Source: Sebaldella sp. S0638 (GTDB taxonomy: Bacteria > Fusobacteriota > Fusobacteriia > Fusobacteriales > Leptotrichiaceae). Taken from it: 64,000 nt of DNA. The notes under the pieces were generated by a model that worked only from the letters and a program-made list of their open reading frames with translations, did no database searches and was not told the DNA's origin. The stretch lies in assembly GCF_024158605.1 (NCBI RefSeq), contig NZ_JAMZGM010000005.1, forward strand, positions 1 through 64,000. Direction: 5' to 3'. Numbering within the stretch: the first letter of the stretch is position 1; the number at the start of each line of letters is the position of its first letter. Shown in pieces: positions 8,296 to 19,950 of this stretch. Made by a program: the position numbers and the translations under genes.

Positions 8296-8564
8296 TATTT
8301 CTATATATAAGAGAAACATGCTGTATAAAAATTTGATGGAATGATCGATTAAAAAAATTGGAAGATTCTGTTTATATAGGTGAAAAAAATTCAGTAAATA
8401 ATTTAAATTTTATTTATATAAACAAAGTAAAAATAAATTTTTAAAAAATTGACACAGTCTATTTATTTTGCTATAAATAAATTACCAATTGATAAATGTC
8501 TGGTTTGTACAGACACAGAAACACAGTAAAAAAGAAAAGAAAGTTATTAATAGTATTATTTTGA

Positions 8565-9713
8565 CTGGTAGCAGCACCAAATCAGGATGTAGTTTATGGT
8601 TTCGGTCTTTTTTCACTGGAAAAAGAGCCGGTAGTAATACAGATTCCGGATTTTAAAGACAGATACTGGCTTTATCAGATTGGAAACCAAAGAACTGATG
8701 AATTATCAGAAATAGGTTCTATGTATAAAAGCAAACCTGGATTTTATCTGTTAGCAGGGCCTGGCTGGAAAGGTGAAACACCTAAGGGAATCACAGGTGT
8801 TCTTCATATGGATACTAATTTAGGATTTATTACACCGCGTGTTTTTGTAACGGATGATCCAAAAGATAAAGCAGCTATACAGCTAATGGTAAGCCAGATT
8901 ATGATGTATCCTTTGAGCCAGTATGATGGAAAGATGAAGACCAAAGACTGGAAAAATACCACTCCAAAAGTACCAGCAGCAGAACCAAGCGGAAGCGGGG
9001 AAACACAATGGGTTATACCTGAAAAATTCGTAGAGGAACTGCCGTTGATTTTAAAAGAAGTACCGCCTATGGACGGGGAAAAAGACCTTTATGCAGGAAT
9101 ACAGCAGGTTTTAGACTATATAAGTAAAAATCCGCAGGCAAAAAAAGTATTTACAGATGCAGTATTAAAGGCTGATAAAGAAATTCTGGCACCATTATTT
9201 GAACCTCATAATTATGGAACAGAACTGCCGAATAACTGGCATACTTTCTTAAACGGATCAGATTTTAAAAGGGATTATATGACAAGAGTAGCTGTGGCAA
9301 AATCTAATATATTCGCTAATAAATATAAAGAAACAGCTTATTTTACACTTGAATTTGATTCTAATAAAGTATTATTAAACGGAAGCAGTAAATATACACT
9401 AACGTTCAATAAAGGACAAGTACCCCCTGTAGATGGTTTCTGGTCATTAACAGCGTATGATCAGTATCACTTTTTCATTCAGAATGAAATATCGCGTTAT
9501 TCAATCGGGACAAAAACTAAAAATCTAAAATATAATAAAGATGGTTCATTGACATTATATATTTAGGCTGAAAAACCGTCAGCAGACAAAGTAAGCAACT
9601 GGCTGCCGGTAAAAGACGGAGAACGTTTCATGTTATTTATACGTTCATACTGGCCTAAAAATGAAATATTAAGCGGAAGTTGGACACCTCCGGCAATACA
9701 AACAGTAAAATAA
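8565..9713 (+). pseudogene. DUF1254/DUF1214 protein, truncated and interrupted by stops
   Basis: One reading frame carries most of a DUF1254 plus DUF1214 protein from 8565 to a TAA at 9711-9713. The start of the homology ('VAAPNQDVVYGFG') is preceded in frame by TGA at 8562-8564, and the N-terminal helices of the family are absent. Near the C-terminus TAG at 9564-9566 interrupts 'DGSLTLYI-stop-AEKPSADKVSNWLPV', after which the frame continues through the family's final motif 'RSYWPKNEILSGSWTPPAIQ'. Homologues have a Gln at the TAG position, so a single CAG-to-TAG change explains it. These proteins are usually periplasmic and of unknown activity. A shorter product from ATG 8721 to the TAG is possible but would lack both ends. 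Confidence 0.8.
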
Positions 9714-9720
9714 ATATATA

Positions 9721-9768
9721 AGTGCAGTTTTTACCTGAAAATTATGGTAAAAAAACTGCACTTTTTTT
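9721..9768 (+). terminator. Strong intrinsic terminator
   Basis: A 15-17 bp stem (AGTGCAGTTTTTACC with GGTAAAAAAACTGCACT) followed by eight T. It outlives the decayed DUF1254 gene and insulates the beta-glucoside operon. Confidence 0.9.
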
Positions 9769-9878
9769 ATGCAGCTAAAATTGAAAATACAGAATAAAAG
9801 AACATTGAAAAGTTCGCTGTATACAAATAATAAGTGCTGTAAAATAAGTTGCCGAAAGATAAAGAAATAAAAATAAAT

Positions 9879-9907
9879 TTGACAAAAATATATAAATTGG
9901 ATAGAAT
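9879..9907 (+). promoter_or_regulatory. Sigma70-type promoter of the beta-glucoside operon
   Basis: TTGACA at 9879-9884, a 17-base spacer and TAGAAT at 9902-9907, about 60 bases before the antiterminator start codon. Confidence 0.65.
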
Positions 9908-9965
9908 TATAACATAAAGTGGAAATTTGCAGCAGGAAAGAAAATATTTTTATAGAAGGTATAAT

Positions 9966-10811
9966 ATGAAGATATTAAGAATATTAAATAACAATGTTGT
10001 CACTGTGAAAACCGAAGCCGGAGAAGAAGTAATCGTTATGGGATGCGGTATGGCTTTCGGAAAAAAGCGCGGTGATGTGGTAGACGAAAGTAAAATAGAA
10101 AAAATATTCACACAAACAAAAAACGATAAAAACCTGTATAAAAAACTGGAAGATACTATAGAAAGAATACCTGCTGAATATATTGATATTACTGAAAAAA
10201 TAGTGAAGCTAGCAGAAGAAAAGCTGCAGATGAAACTTAGCGATACAATATACATAACTTTATCAGACCATATATATTTTGCAGTAAAAAGGTTCAATGA
10301 CGGTCAGTCGCTCAAGAATATTTTATTCTGGGAAATAAAAAGCAGTTATAAGGATGAGTATCTGATAGGGCAGGAAGCGTTAAAAATAATACATAATATT
10401 GTGAATATCTCACTCCCTGATGATGAAGCAGGTTTTATAGCACTTCATATAGTAAATGCCGAGTTAAATGAAAACATGATGAATGTGATGATTATAACCA
10501 AACTGATAAAAGAAATAACCAATATAGTAAAATATTATTTCAATGTGGAGCTGGATGAGGAAAATCAGACATATTACAGATTTATTGTTCATCTGAAGTT
10601 TCTGGCACAGAGACTTCTTAACAATGTTCCATGTAATCACAGTAATGATGACGAACTTTTTAATGTAATAAGAGCAAGTTACAAAGAATCATTCGCATGT
10701 ATGGTCAAGATTTTTGAACATATCAAAAAGAATTATAATTACAGTTTTTCAAAGGATGAAATGGTATATCTGAGTATTCATATAGAAAAGCTGAGAAAAG
10801 AATGGAATTAA
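9966..10811 (+). CDS. bglG: BglG/LicT-family transcriptional antiterminator
   Basis: 281 residues from ATG 9966, behind AGAAGGT; an upstream in-frame ATG at 9927 lacks a ribosome site. The N-terminal 55 residues are the CAT RNA-binding domain ('ILRILNNNVVTVKTEAGEEVIVMGCGMAFGKK'). They are followed by two PTS regulation domains with the phosphorylatable His in 'ITLSDHIYFAVKR', 'GFIALHIVNAE' and 'YLSIHIEKL'. Family members bind a ribonucleic antiterminator when the sugar is present and the PTS EII has dephosphorylated them. A RAT plus terminator lies directly after this gene and before the EIIBCA gene, so it should control the downstream PTS and hydrolase genes. Confidence 0.92.
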   Translation: MKILRILNNNVVTVKTEAGEEVIVMGCGMAFGKKRGDVVDESKIEKIFTQTKNDKNLYKKLEDTIERIPAEYIDITEKIVKLAEEKLQMKLSDTIYITLSDHIYFAVKRFNDGQSLKNILFWEIKSSYKDEYLIGQEALKIIHNIVNISLPDDEAGFIALHIVNAELNENMMNVMIITKLIKEITNIVKYYFNVELDEENQTYYRFIVHLKFLAQRLLNNVPCNHSNDDELFNVIRASYKESFACMVKIFEHIKKNYNYSFSKDEMVYLSIHIEKLRKEWN

Positions 10812-10827
10812 CAAATAGAATATAGAT

Positions 10828-10862
10828 GGATTGTTACTTAAGAACATTTTTGAGGCAAGACC
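10828..10862 (+). promoter_or_regulatory. RAT (ribonucleic antiterminator) for the BglG-family protein
   Basis: The sequence begins GGATTGTTACTTAAG and ends GAGGCAAGACC, the two conserved halves of LicT/BglG-type RATs (GGATTGTTACT...GGCAAAACC). It overlaps the left arm of the terminator at 10855-10920, the classical mutually exclusive arrangement. Confidence 0.9.
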
Positions 10863-10920
10863 TGAATTATAATATATAAATTTAGTATAGATTTATATGT
10901 TTTAGTTTTGGTCTTTTTTT
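10855..10920 (+). terminator. Regulated terminator upstream of the PTS gene
   Basis: AAGACC (10857-10862) pairs with GGTCTT (10910-10915), followed by T7. The left arm is shared with the RAT, so binding of the antiterminator prevents this hairpin and lets transcription reach the EIIBCA gene. Confidence 0.85.
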
Positions 10921-10934
10921 ATTAATAAATTTAA

Positions 10935-12884
<1,950 letters not shown>

Positions 12885-12908
12885 TAAGTTAAAATTTAAT
12901 ATAAATAA

Positions 12909-14369
<1,461 letters not shown>

Positions 14370-14402
14370 CCCAAAAATATTCTGAGGATGGTGAGGAAGA
14401 AA

Positions 14403-15182
14403 ATGAAAAAAATATTGGTTTTATTAATTATATTAATTTCTTGGGGAGCAGCGGGAGAAACTCTGAAAAATGTATCAGGAAATAAAAATAATACAGTAAC
14501 AATTTATTTTGCCAGACACGGTAAAACATTATTTAATACTTTTGACAGAGTGCAAGGCTGGGCCGATTCACCTCTTACCGAACCGGGTATAGAGGTAGCA
14601 AAATATCTTGGAGAAGGACTGAAAGATATAAAATTTTCGGGTTATTATTCCAGTGATGCAGGACGCCAGAGAGAAACAATGGAAGTAATTCTCATGCAGA
14701 TGGGGATAAGGGATTATAAATTAATTGAAAAAAAAGGATTAAGAGAAGTGTTTTACGGCGGGTTTGAAGGTGACTTTAATTCTGCGGCCAAGGAGGCAGC
14801 AGCAAAAGGAATGGGTATGACTACTGAAGAATATCTGAAAAATTTTGATAAAATAGATATTTCCAGAGTAGTGGACGCTATAGCAAAGGAAGACCCAAAA
14901 GGTCTGGCAGAAAATTACAGTCAGGTAAAAACAAGAACACAGAACGCATTAAAAGAAATAGCTGAAGAGACAGCGGCAAAAGGCGGGGGAAATGTGCTGG
15001 TTATCTCTTCCGGCATGTCTATTCAGGTCATGATTTCTGACATGACAGATAATCCTGATAAAAATAAAGGATTATCAAATGCAGCAGTGGTAAAAATCAC
15101 GTATAAAAACGGAAAATTTACCGTAGATGAAATTGGAAGTATGAAGTATGTAGAAAAGGGGAAAAAATTTCTGGAAAATTAA
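14403..15182 (+). CDS. Exported histidine-phosphatase-superfamily protein
   Basis: 259 residues from ATG 14403 (GTGAGGAAG site); ATG 14388 is in frame but too close to its own purine run. A signal peptide (MKKILVLLIILISWGAAG) is followed by the phosphatase core. The phospho-accepting His is in 'YFARHGKTLFN', with 'QGWADSPLTEPG' and the acid in 'GLREVFYGGFEG'. The second catalytic His, normally in S/AHG, is replaced: the sequence reads VISSGMSI, with Ser at that place. The protein may be weakly active or a binding protein. It lies 18 bases after the GH1 gene and is probably the last gene of the beta-glucoside operon; its role there is unknown. Confidence 0.75.
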   Translation: MKKILVLLIILISWGAAGETLKNVSGNKNNTVTIYFARHGKTLFNTFDRVQGWADSPLTEPGIEVAKYLGEGLKDIKFSGYYSSDAGRQRETMEVILMQMGIRDYKLIEKKGLREVFYGGFEGDFNSAAKEAAAKGMGMTTEEYLKNFDKIDISRVVDAIAKEDPKGLAENYSQVKTRTQNALKEIAEETAAKGGGNVLVISSGMSIQVMISDMTDNPDKNKGLSNAAVVKITYKNGKFTVDEIGSMKYVEKGKKFLEN

Positions 15183-15209
15183 TTAATAAGAAAAAAATAA
15201 ATTTTATGC

Positions 15210-15237
15210 TTGATTTTTGGAATATATGTGGTATAAT
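15210..15237 (+). promoter_or_regulatory. Promoter of a candidate small RNA
   Basis: TTGATT (15210-15215), 16-base spacer, consensus TATAAT (15232-15237). No open frame follows, but a compact structured RNA with a terminator does. Confidence 0.65.
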
Positions 15238-15242
15238 TAACA

Positions 15243-15311
15243 CATGAGTTTAAAACCTCATAACCCCCCCTTTATGAGACAGAAATAATGTAGTATTTCT
15301 GTCTCTTTTTA
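15243..15311 (+). ncRNA. Candidate small RNA with C-rich loop
   Basis: A predicted transcript of about 68 nt lies in the gap between the convergent histidine phosphatase and ROK genes. The 5' part can fold in two ways around CTCATA and TATGAG, presenting a loop of seven consecutive C (about 15264-15270). The 3' part is a textbook terminator: GAGACAGAAAT pairs with ATTTCTGTCTC (15276-15286 with 15295-15305), then T5. The promoter, compact size and own terminator are the hallmarks of a trans-acting sRNA. The C-rich loop could pair with G-rich Shine-Dalgarno sequences, as is known for RsaE-like RNAs. This is a prediction; the terminator may also serve the upstream operon. Confidence 0.5.
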
Positions 15312-15315
15312 TATA

Positions 15316-15341
15316 ATAAAAAAGGACAGAAAAAACTGTCC
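15316..15341 (-). terminator. Intrinsic terminator of the ROK regulator gene
   Basis: GGACAG/CTGTCC stem (15324-15329 with 15336-15341), 6-base loop, and on the minus strand a run of T. Confidence 0.7.
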
Positions 15342-15369
15342 GTACATATAATAATCATTAATAAATCTT

Positions 15370-16395
15370 TTAAGGATAAAGAAATTCCAGAGCATGATCT
15401 ATAGTTCCTAAAAGCCCCAGATCTTTACTTTCCATTTTGGTAATAACCGGAAGATGCATTTTGTCAATGAAAGTCTCAAGTAATGAATTTATCTCATAAA
15501 TATCCTCGTGTGAAATGAGTTTACATTCTATGAATAAAATCTCCGGATTTAGTGTAGGAATTAACTTTAGGATAAGTGATGAAATAAACTTTATCTTTTC
15601 ATGGGGATTTTTTATTTTTTCCAAAAAATATTCTTCCATACCATCAAAAGTAATCTTGCTTTTGGAATCAAAAATGTGATCATCAAAAGCCAGATAGGAA
15701 AATTCGCCGATAAAGCTGGATTTTCCTGTATAAAGTTTATCATTAAGAATAACACTTCCGCCGACTATGCTTTTATTTTCATCTCCAATATGAAGATATA
15801 TTAAGTTGTTATAATCCTGATATTCCCTTTTGTTATGAAGGTTTTTCACTACAAGGTTAATATCATTTTCCAGAATTACCGGTATATCCAGCTTGGATTC
15901 AAGATATGAACCCAGTTTCTGGTTATTTAGCGAAGGTGTTATTGTAGTTTCCACTATTTTAGAAGCATTTTCTATAATACCCGGTATACCTATGGAAATA
16001 AATTTGATATGGTTTTTAAGATTATTTTCTCTTATATATTTCGAGATAATCTCACCGATTTTTTCTTTAGTAAAATTCTTAGTAGTAGAAATTCTTTTTT
16101 GCGTTTTTTTCTCAATATTTCCGATTATATTAGTAATTAAAAAGATAATACTGTTTCTGTGAAAGAATATACCAAGCAGTTTACCGTAATTTCTGTTCAG
16201 ACGGTAATATGTCGGAGGTTTTCCTTCAGTTCGTCTTCTGGTAGTAGAGTCTATCTCTAAAATTTTTTCATCAATAAGATCATTAACATACTTATTAATG
16301 GTAGGCAGGCTTAATTTAGTAAGCTTTGAAATTTGAGGTTTAGTTAATACATCATAGGTTTTGATCAAATTAATAATATTTTCCTTATTGTTCAT
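15370..16395 (-). CDS. ROK-family transcriptional regulator
   Basis: 341 residues. The N-terminal winged helix (residues 1-75) includes 'LTKPQISKLTKLSLPTINKYVNDLIDEKIL', then 'TEGKPPTYYRLN', the usual ROK repressor layout (NagC/XylR type). The C-terminal part has ROK folds ('FISIGIPGIIENASKIV', 'VILENDINLVV', 'GGSVILNDKLYTGKSSFIGEFSYLAF'), but the zinc-binding CxCGxxGCxE motif of ROK kinases is absent. It should therefore be a sugar-sensing DNA-binding protein, not a kinase. The target is unknown; the beta-glucoside operon is convergent with it. The ribosome site is unusually G-rich (AAAGGGGAAAGGGG), which makes it a possible pairing partner for the C7 loop of the sRNA candidate at 15243. Confidence 0.85.
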   Translation of the reverse strand: MNNKENIINLIKTYDVLTKPQISKLTKLSLPTINKYVNDLIDEKILEIDSTTRRRTEGKPPTYYRLNRNYGKLLGIFFHRNSIIFLITNIIGNIEKKTQKRISTTKNFTKEKIGEIISKYIRENNLKNHIKFISIGIPGIIENASKIVETTITPSLNNQKLGSYLESKLDIPVILENDINLVVKNLHNKREYQDYNNLIYLHIGDENKSIVGGSVILNDKLYTGKSSFIGEFSYLAFDDHIFDSKSKITFDGMEEYFLEKIKNPHEKIKFISSLILKLIPTLNPEILFIECKLISHEDIYEINSLLETFIDKMHLPVITKMESKDLGLLGTIDHALEFLYP

Positions 16396-16566
16396 TTTTT
16401 CCCCTTTCCCCTTTAGCCTTTTAACATGGGGGTAATGATAAATAATAAAAAGCTAAAACCATATTTTAAATAAAAATGTCGATCATATCCTATTATAACT
16501 TATAAAGTCATAAAAATCAATATACTAAGCTGGTTGTAAAGTAAAAAATGTTGAATTAAAGAAAAT

Positions 16567-16881
16567 CTAAATAATCAAACTTATTAAATAAACACTAAGC
16601 ACAGAAATCAGTATGTTAAGCCCTAAATTAACCTTTTTGTAAGCAAGAACAAAAGCTATGAAAGCTCCTATAAAAGAAGTAAACATATTTCCCGTGGATG
16701 TAAATATATCAGGAAATATAAGAGAACTAAGCGCTGCAAAAGGCAGAGCCTTAAAAAAAGTCCTTACTTTGGGTGAAGAAGTATCCACTTTTATAAATAA
16801 AGGAATAAGTCTCAGAAAAATTGTAGAACATGATAAAATAATAACAATAAAAAAAATCTTCTGGTTAGTCATATTTTTCAC
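16567..16881 (-). CDS. azlD: AzlD, branched-chain amino acid exporter small subunit
   Basis: 104 residues, almost all hydrophobic, with four membrane spans and the AzlD core 'FLRLIPLFI' then 'FFKALPFAALSSLIFPDIF'. Together with AzlC it forms a two-component exporter for branched-chain amino acids and analogues. Its start overlaps the end of azlC by 17 bases, which indicates translational coupling. Confidence 0.88.
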   Translation of the reverse strand: MKNMTNQKIFFIVIILSCSTIFLRLIPLFIKVDTSSPKVRTFFKALPFAALSSLIFPDIFTSTGNMFTSFIGAFIAFVLAYKKVNLGLNILISVLSVYLISLII

Positions 16882-17587
16882 CTGTATCTTCCTTATAAAA
16901 TAAATTCGTATATATAACAGCTGCCAGAAGTATGGAAAGATTTATTTTCCAGCCGTTTGAAAGCATATTTATAACTGGAACATATATAAACATCAGCTTT
17001 ATTATAATAACAAGTATAACAACACGTATATATTTTATTTCTTTTTTCAGGGAAGGTACAATAAGTCCCAGAAATAATGCATACAATATTATATTAAGGC
17101 TGTTTGACAAGGTCTGCGGCAGTACATCGCCAAACAAAGAGCCGGCAAGTGTTCCAAATCCAAACGAAAGATACGGCAGTGTATTTAATCCCAGCATATA
17201 AAAAGGATTACTGTTAGAATAAAAAGAAAGATACGATATTGTTTCATCTGTAAGACCCAGCCCTATAAGAGCCTTAAACTTGAACGAAGCTTTATCCTCC
17301 AGTTTTTGGTAAATAAGCAGATTCAGCAGAGAATATCTGGAATTCAGTATAATAACTGCCAGAATAATCTCGAAAATTCTGGAAGTACCATCAAACATTA
17401 ACTTGGTACTAATGAATTGTGAAGCTCCGGCATAGTTAACCAGAGACATAAAAAAAGACAGTAAGGAGTTCATCCCGGAATTTTTTGAGAAAATTCCAAA
17501 GGAAACCCCGAGCGGAATATAACCAATCGCAATACTGCTGCCTGTAAGAAGACCGAGTTTAAAATTTTTTAAATTAGTAGTTGACAT
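16865..17587 (-). CDS. azlC: AzlC, branched-chain amino acid exporter large subunit
   Basis: 240 residues from ATG 17587, behind GAAAGGGAG. The frame stays open for 78 further codons upstream, but that extension has no ribosome site and is antisense to the next gene. The protein has the AzlC signature 'IAIGYIPLGVSFGIFSKNSGMN', 'SLVNYAGASQF' and 'LILNSRYSLL'-type segments, with seven or so membrane spans. It is the channel-forming partner of AzlD. The gene pair is divergent from the DUF1439 lipoprotein gene with only 55 bases between the start codons. Confidence 0.9.
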   Translation of the reverse strand: MSTTNLKNFKLGLLTGSSIAIGYIPLGVSFGIFSKNSGMNSLLSFFMSLVNYAGASQFISTKLMFDGTSRIFEIILAVIILNSRYSLLNLLIYQKLEDKASFKFKALIGLGLTDETISYLSFYSNSNPFYMLGLNTLPYLSFGFGTLAGSLFGDVLPQTLSNSLNIILYALFLGLIVPSLKKEIKYIRVVILVIIIKLMFIYVPVINMLSNGWKINLSILLAAVIYTNLFYKEDTGEKYD

Positions 17588-17642
17588 ATACTCCCTTTCA
17601 ATATTAAAATCTATATGTACATTATAAAGGTTTGGTGATAAA

Positions 17643-18155
17643 ATGAAAAGATTTTTTTTATTAATGATCTCATTAATAACAGTAATGCTGCTGGTGGTTT
17701 CCTGTGAAAAAGGGGAAAAAACAGTGAAAGTTCCTTTATTTTTAGTGAATAAAGCTGTTGCTAAAGAATTCCCGGTTGATAAAAATCTGGTTTTGGCAAG
17801 GGCGCTTCTTGAAAATCCCAAAGTATCATTCAGTGATGACAGACTTATTATGAACCTGGATTATCAGATATCACTTGCAGGGAATAAGATGGAGGGTAAA
17901 ACAAAGGTCAGCAGCACAGTATCATATAACAGTGATACAAGAGACGTTTATCTTACTGATTTATCAGTGGATGAAATAAAGAATAAAGACGGTTCTCTTG
18001 TGGAAAAAGGCAGAGTTTATGATATAATAAACGATCTTCTGGCAAATTATCTTGCTAAAAAACCTGTTTATGAAATGGAAGAAAAATATAAAGATTACGA
18101 AATTCTTGGTATAAAAATAGAAAAAGGAAGCCTTTATGTAACAGTAAAGAATTAA
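17643..18155 (+). CDS. DUF1439 (YceB-like) lipoprotein
   Basis: 170 residues. The N-terminus ends in a lipobox (LLVVSC, Cys21). The mature part 'FLVNKAVAKEFPVDKNLVLARALLENPKVSFSDDRLIMNLDYQISL' matches the DUF1439/YceB pattern: an amphipathic start with 'FPV.K......L.NP.V', then long beta strands. The fold belongs to the TULIP/SMP-like lipid-binding group by family resemblance, so a lipid-handling role in the envelope is plausible but unproven. Monocistronic, with a bidirectional terminator downstream shared with panF. Confidence 0.75.
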   Translation: MKRFFLLMISLITVMLLVVSCEKGEKTVKVPLFLVNKAVAKEFPVDKNLVLARALLENPKVSFSDDRLIMNLDYQISLAGNKMEGKTKVSSTVSYNSDTRDVYLTDLSVDEIKNKDGSLVEKGRVYDIINDLLANYLAKKPVYEMEEKYKDYEILGIKIEKGSLYVTVKN

Positions 18156-18156
18156 A

Positions 18157-18201
18157 AAAAGAACCATGTGAGTCAAACAAATGATTCATATGGTTCTTTT
18201 T
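18157..18201. terminator. Bidirectional intrinsic terminator
   Basis: AAAAAGAACCAT paired with ATGGTTCTTTTT around an inner TGA.TCA stem; it has A and T runs on both sides and serves the DUF1439 gene (+) and panF (-), which converge here. Confidence 0.9.
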
Positions 18202-18203
18202 GA

Positions 18204-19691
18204 TTAGAAAAAGTATTTCAATTTTTCCTCAGGTTCCGGTTTTCCCAGAAGAGAGCCAACTATAAAACATAATATGGAAATTATAATAGCGGGAACAATC
18301 TGATTTGTCTCAAAAACTGTTATTTTCATATAGGAAAGATAAATAAATGATACAACACCGCTGAGCATAGACAATACAGCTCCTGTGGAATTGGCCTTTC
18401 TCCAGTACAAACCAAAGAGAATAGGGCATAAAAATGATGCCTCAAGTCCCCCGAATGCAAAAAGGTTAATATAAACCAGCAGTTTCGGCGGGTTAAGCGA
18501 GAGAAAAAACACAATAAACCCTATAACTAAAGTAGTCATGGTACTAATGGTTCTTATCTTTTTTTCATTTATCATTTTTGATTTTGAAAAATAATTAAGA
18601 TACAGATCTTTTACTATTGCTGATGAAGCGATAATAAGCATAGTATCAATAGTAGACATAATTGCAGCAAGCGGTCCGCCAATAAAAATTCCAACAAGTA
18701 CAGGGTTCAGATATTTCAGGCTGACCATAGGGATCAGCTTATCTCCCACCTCTGCGCCGGGCATAAGCGGAATAGACATAAATCCTATCATATGTGTAAT
18801 TATCATTAGGAATCCTACTACAAGAGTTCCTATAAACATAGCATTATGCATAGACTTGGAATCTTTGAATCCCATACATCTTACAGTAGTCTGCGGAAGT
18901 CCGAGAATAGCCACGCCTACAAGCACCCAGAATGAAAGAAGGTATGGAATAGGAAGATTTCCGCCTGAATCAGGTCTTAACAGATCAGGATTTATTGCCG
19001 CTACATCTTTTACGATATTTCCCATACCGCCGCCTACCTGATACAGCTTTAAAAATAAACATACTGCCGCAATAATCATAACTACACCCTGTATGGCATC
19101 AGTTATTGCCACAGTTCTAAAACCGCCGAATGCGGTATAAATAATAACAATCAGGCAAAATAAGACAAGTCCTGTAGTATAGTTATATCCGGTAACAGTT
19201 TCTATAAGCCGTGCTCCTCCTATAAACTGTGCAATCATTGATGCTATGAAAAAAACAAGAGTAAGCAGAGCACCGCTTATTACTACAATATCGCTGCTGT
19301 ATCGGGCTTTTAGATAATCTATAATAGTGACACCGTTAATTTTTCTTGAAATAATTGCCAGTTTTTTCCCGAGAATTCCCAGAGTCAAAAAAGCTGTGGG
19401 GGTCTGTATACATGCAAGAAAAACCCATCCAAGCCCGATATTATATGCAATGGCCGGTCCGCCTATAAAAGAACTGGCACTTACGTAACTTGCAATAATA
19501 GTCATAGCAAGGACAAAACCTCCCATGCTCCGGCTTCCCATGTAATATTCCTCAAGAAAGCTCAGATTTGAACGTCTTTCCATTAATTTTACCCTGTAGG
19601 CTATATAGAGCATAATCATCAGGTAAAAAATTATAGGCAGTATAATAAGTAATTTATTGTTTGTCAATTTTTTCACATCCCGACTTTTCAT
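18204..19691 (-). CDS. panF: Sodium/pantothenate symporter PanF
   Basis: 495 residues with about 13 membrane segments, of the sodium:solute symporter family. The order of motifs is that of PanF: 'YYMGSRSMGGFVLAMTIIASYVSASSFIGGPAIAY', 'AFGGFRTVAITDAIQGVVM', 'ILGLPQTTVRCMGFKDSKSMH' and 'GPLAAIMSTIDTMLIIASSAIVKDLY'. It takes up pantothenate with sodium at the inner membrane. The YhdT gene upstream overlaps its start by 38 bases, the usual yhdT-panF pairing. coaBC, the next steps to coenzyme A, is divergent 430 bases away. An internal start (GTG at codon 6 or TTG at codon 9) would shorten the overlap. Confidence 0.92.
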   Translation of the reverse strand: MKSRDVKKLTNNKLLIILPIIFYLMIMLYIAYRVKLMERRSNLSFLEEYYMGSRSMGGFVLAMTIIASYVSASSFIGGPAIAYNIGLGWVFLACIQTPTAFLTLGILGKKLAIISRKINGVTIIDYLKARYSSDIVVISGALLTLVFFIASMIAQFIGGARLIETVTGYNYTTGLVLFCLIVIIYTAFGGFRTVAITDAIQGVVMIIAAVCLFLKLYQVGGGMGNIVKDVAAINPDLLRPDSGGNLPIPYLLSFWVLVGVAILGLPQTTVRCMGFKDSKSMHNAMFIGTLVVGFLMIITHMIGFMSIPLMPGAEVGDKLIPMVSLKYLNPVLVGIFIGGPLAAIMSTIDTMLIIASSAIVKDLYLNYFSKSKMINEKKIRTISTMTTLVIGFIVFFLSLNPPKLLVYINLFAFGGLEASFLCPILFGLYWRKANSTGAVLSMLSGVVSFIYLSYMKITVFETNQIVPAIIISILCFIVGSLLGKPEPEEKLKYFF

Positions 19692-19947
19692 TTTCGAAAT
19701 CTTCGTCTAAAGGTATATCTTTAAAAAAGTATTTCAGGCAAAAATAAACTAAAGTGGAAAAAACCATAAATCCTAAAATACATGAATAGAAAAACCAGCT
19801 TGGAAGACCAAAAATATAGGTATATTCTTCAGTTTTTGCGTTTCCCAGTCCGAAACCAAACAGACACCACCATAAAAAATAAAAGATATACAGTATACAG
19901 GTAATAATAACCTCTTTCTGAATTTGCTTTCTTATGCTTTCTTTCAA
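19654..19947 (-). CDS. yhdT: YhdT-family (DUF997) membrane protein
   Basis: 97 residues. The start is a TTG at 19947, supported by a CGGAGGTG site just upstream. Two membrane spans: 'IITCILYIFYFLWWCLFGFGLG' and 'WFFYSCILGFMVFSTLVYFCLKYFF'. 'YFLWW...YG' and 'GLPSWFF' are characteristic of YhdT. The family nearly always precedes panF, as in E. coli, and is thought to be a small accessory subunit of the symporter. It is translationally coupled to panF by overlap. Confidence 0.85.
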   Translation of the reverse strand: MKESIRKQIQKEVIITCILYIFYFLWWCLFGFGLGNAKTEEYTYIFGLPSWFFYSCILGFMVFSTLVYFCLKYFFKDIPLDEDFENEKSGCEKIDKQ

Positions 19948-19950
19948 AAC

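Noticed and set aside
8562-9566. Read-through of TGA/TAG or a recoded stop in the DUF1254 frame
   Set aside because: No selenocysteine-type element or suppressor context was seen, the N-terminus of the family is missing, and TGA and TAG end other genes here. A pseudogene is simpler.
16932-17201. Plus-strand frame inside azlC
   Set aside because: Antisense to a conserved membrane protein gene with consistent family motifs; shadow frame.
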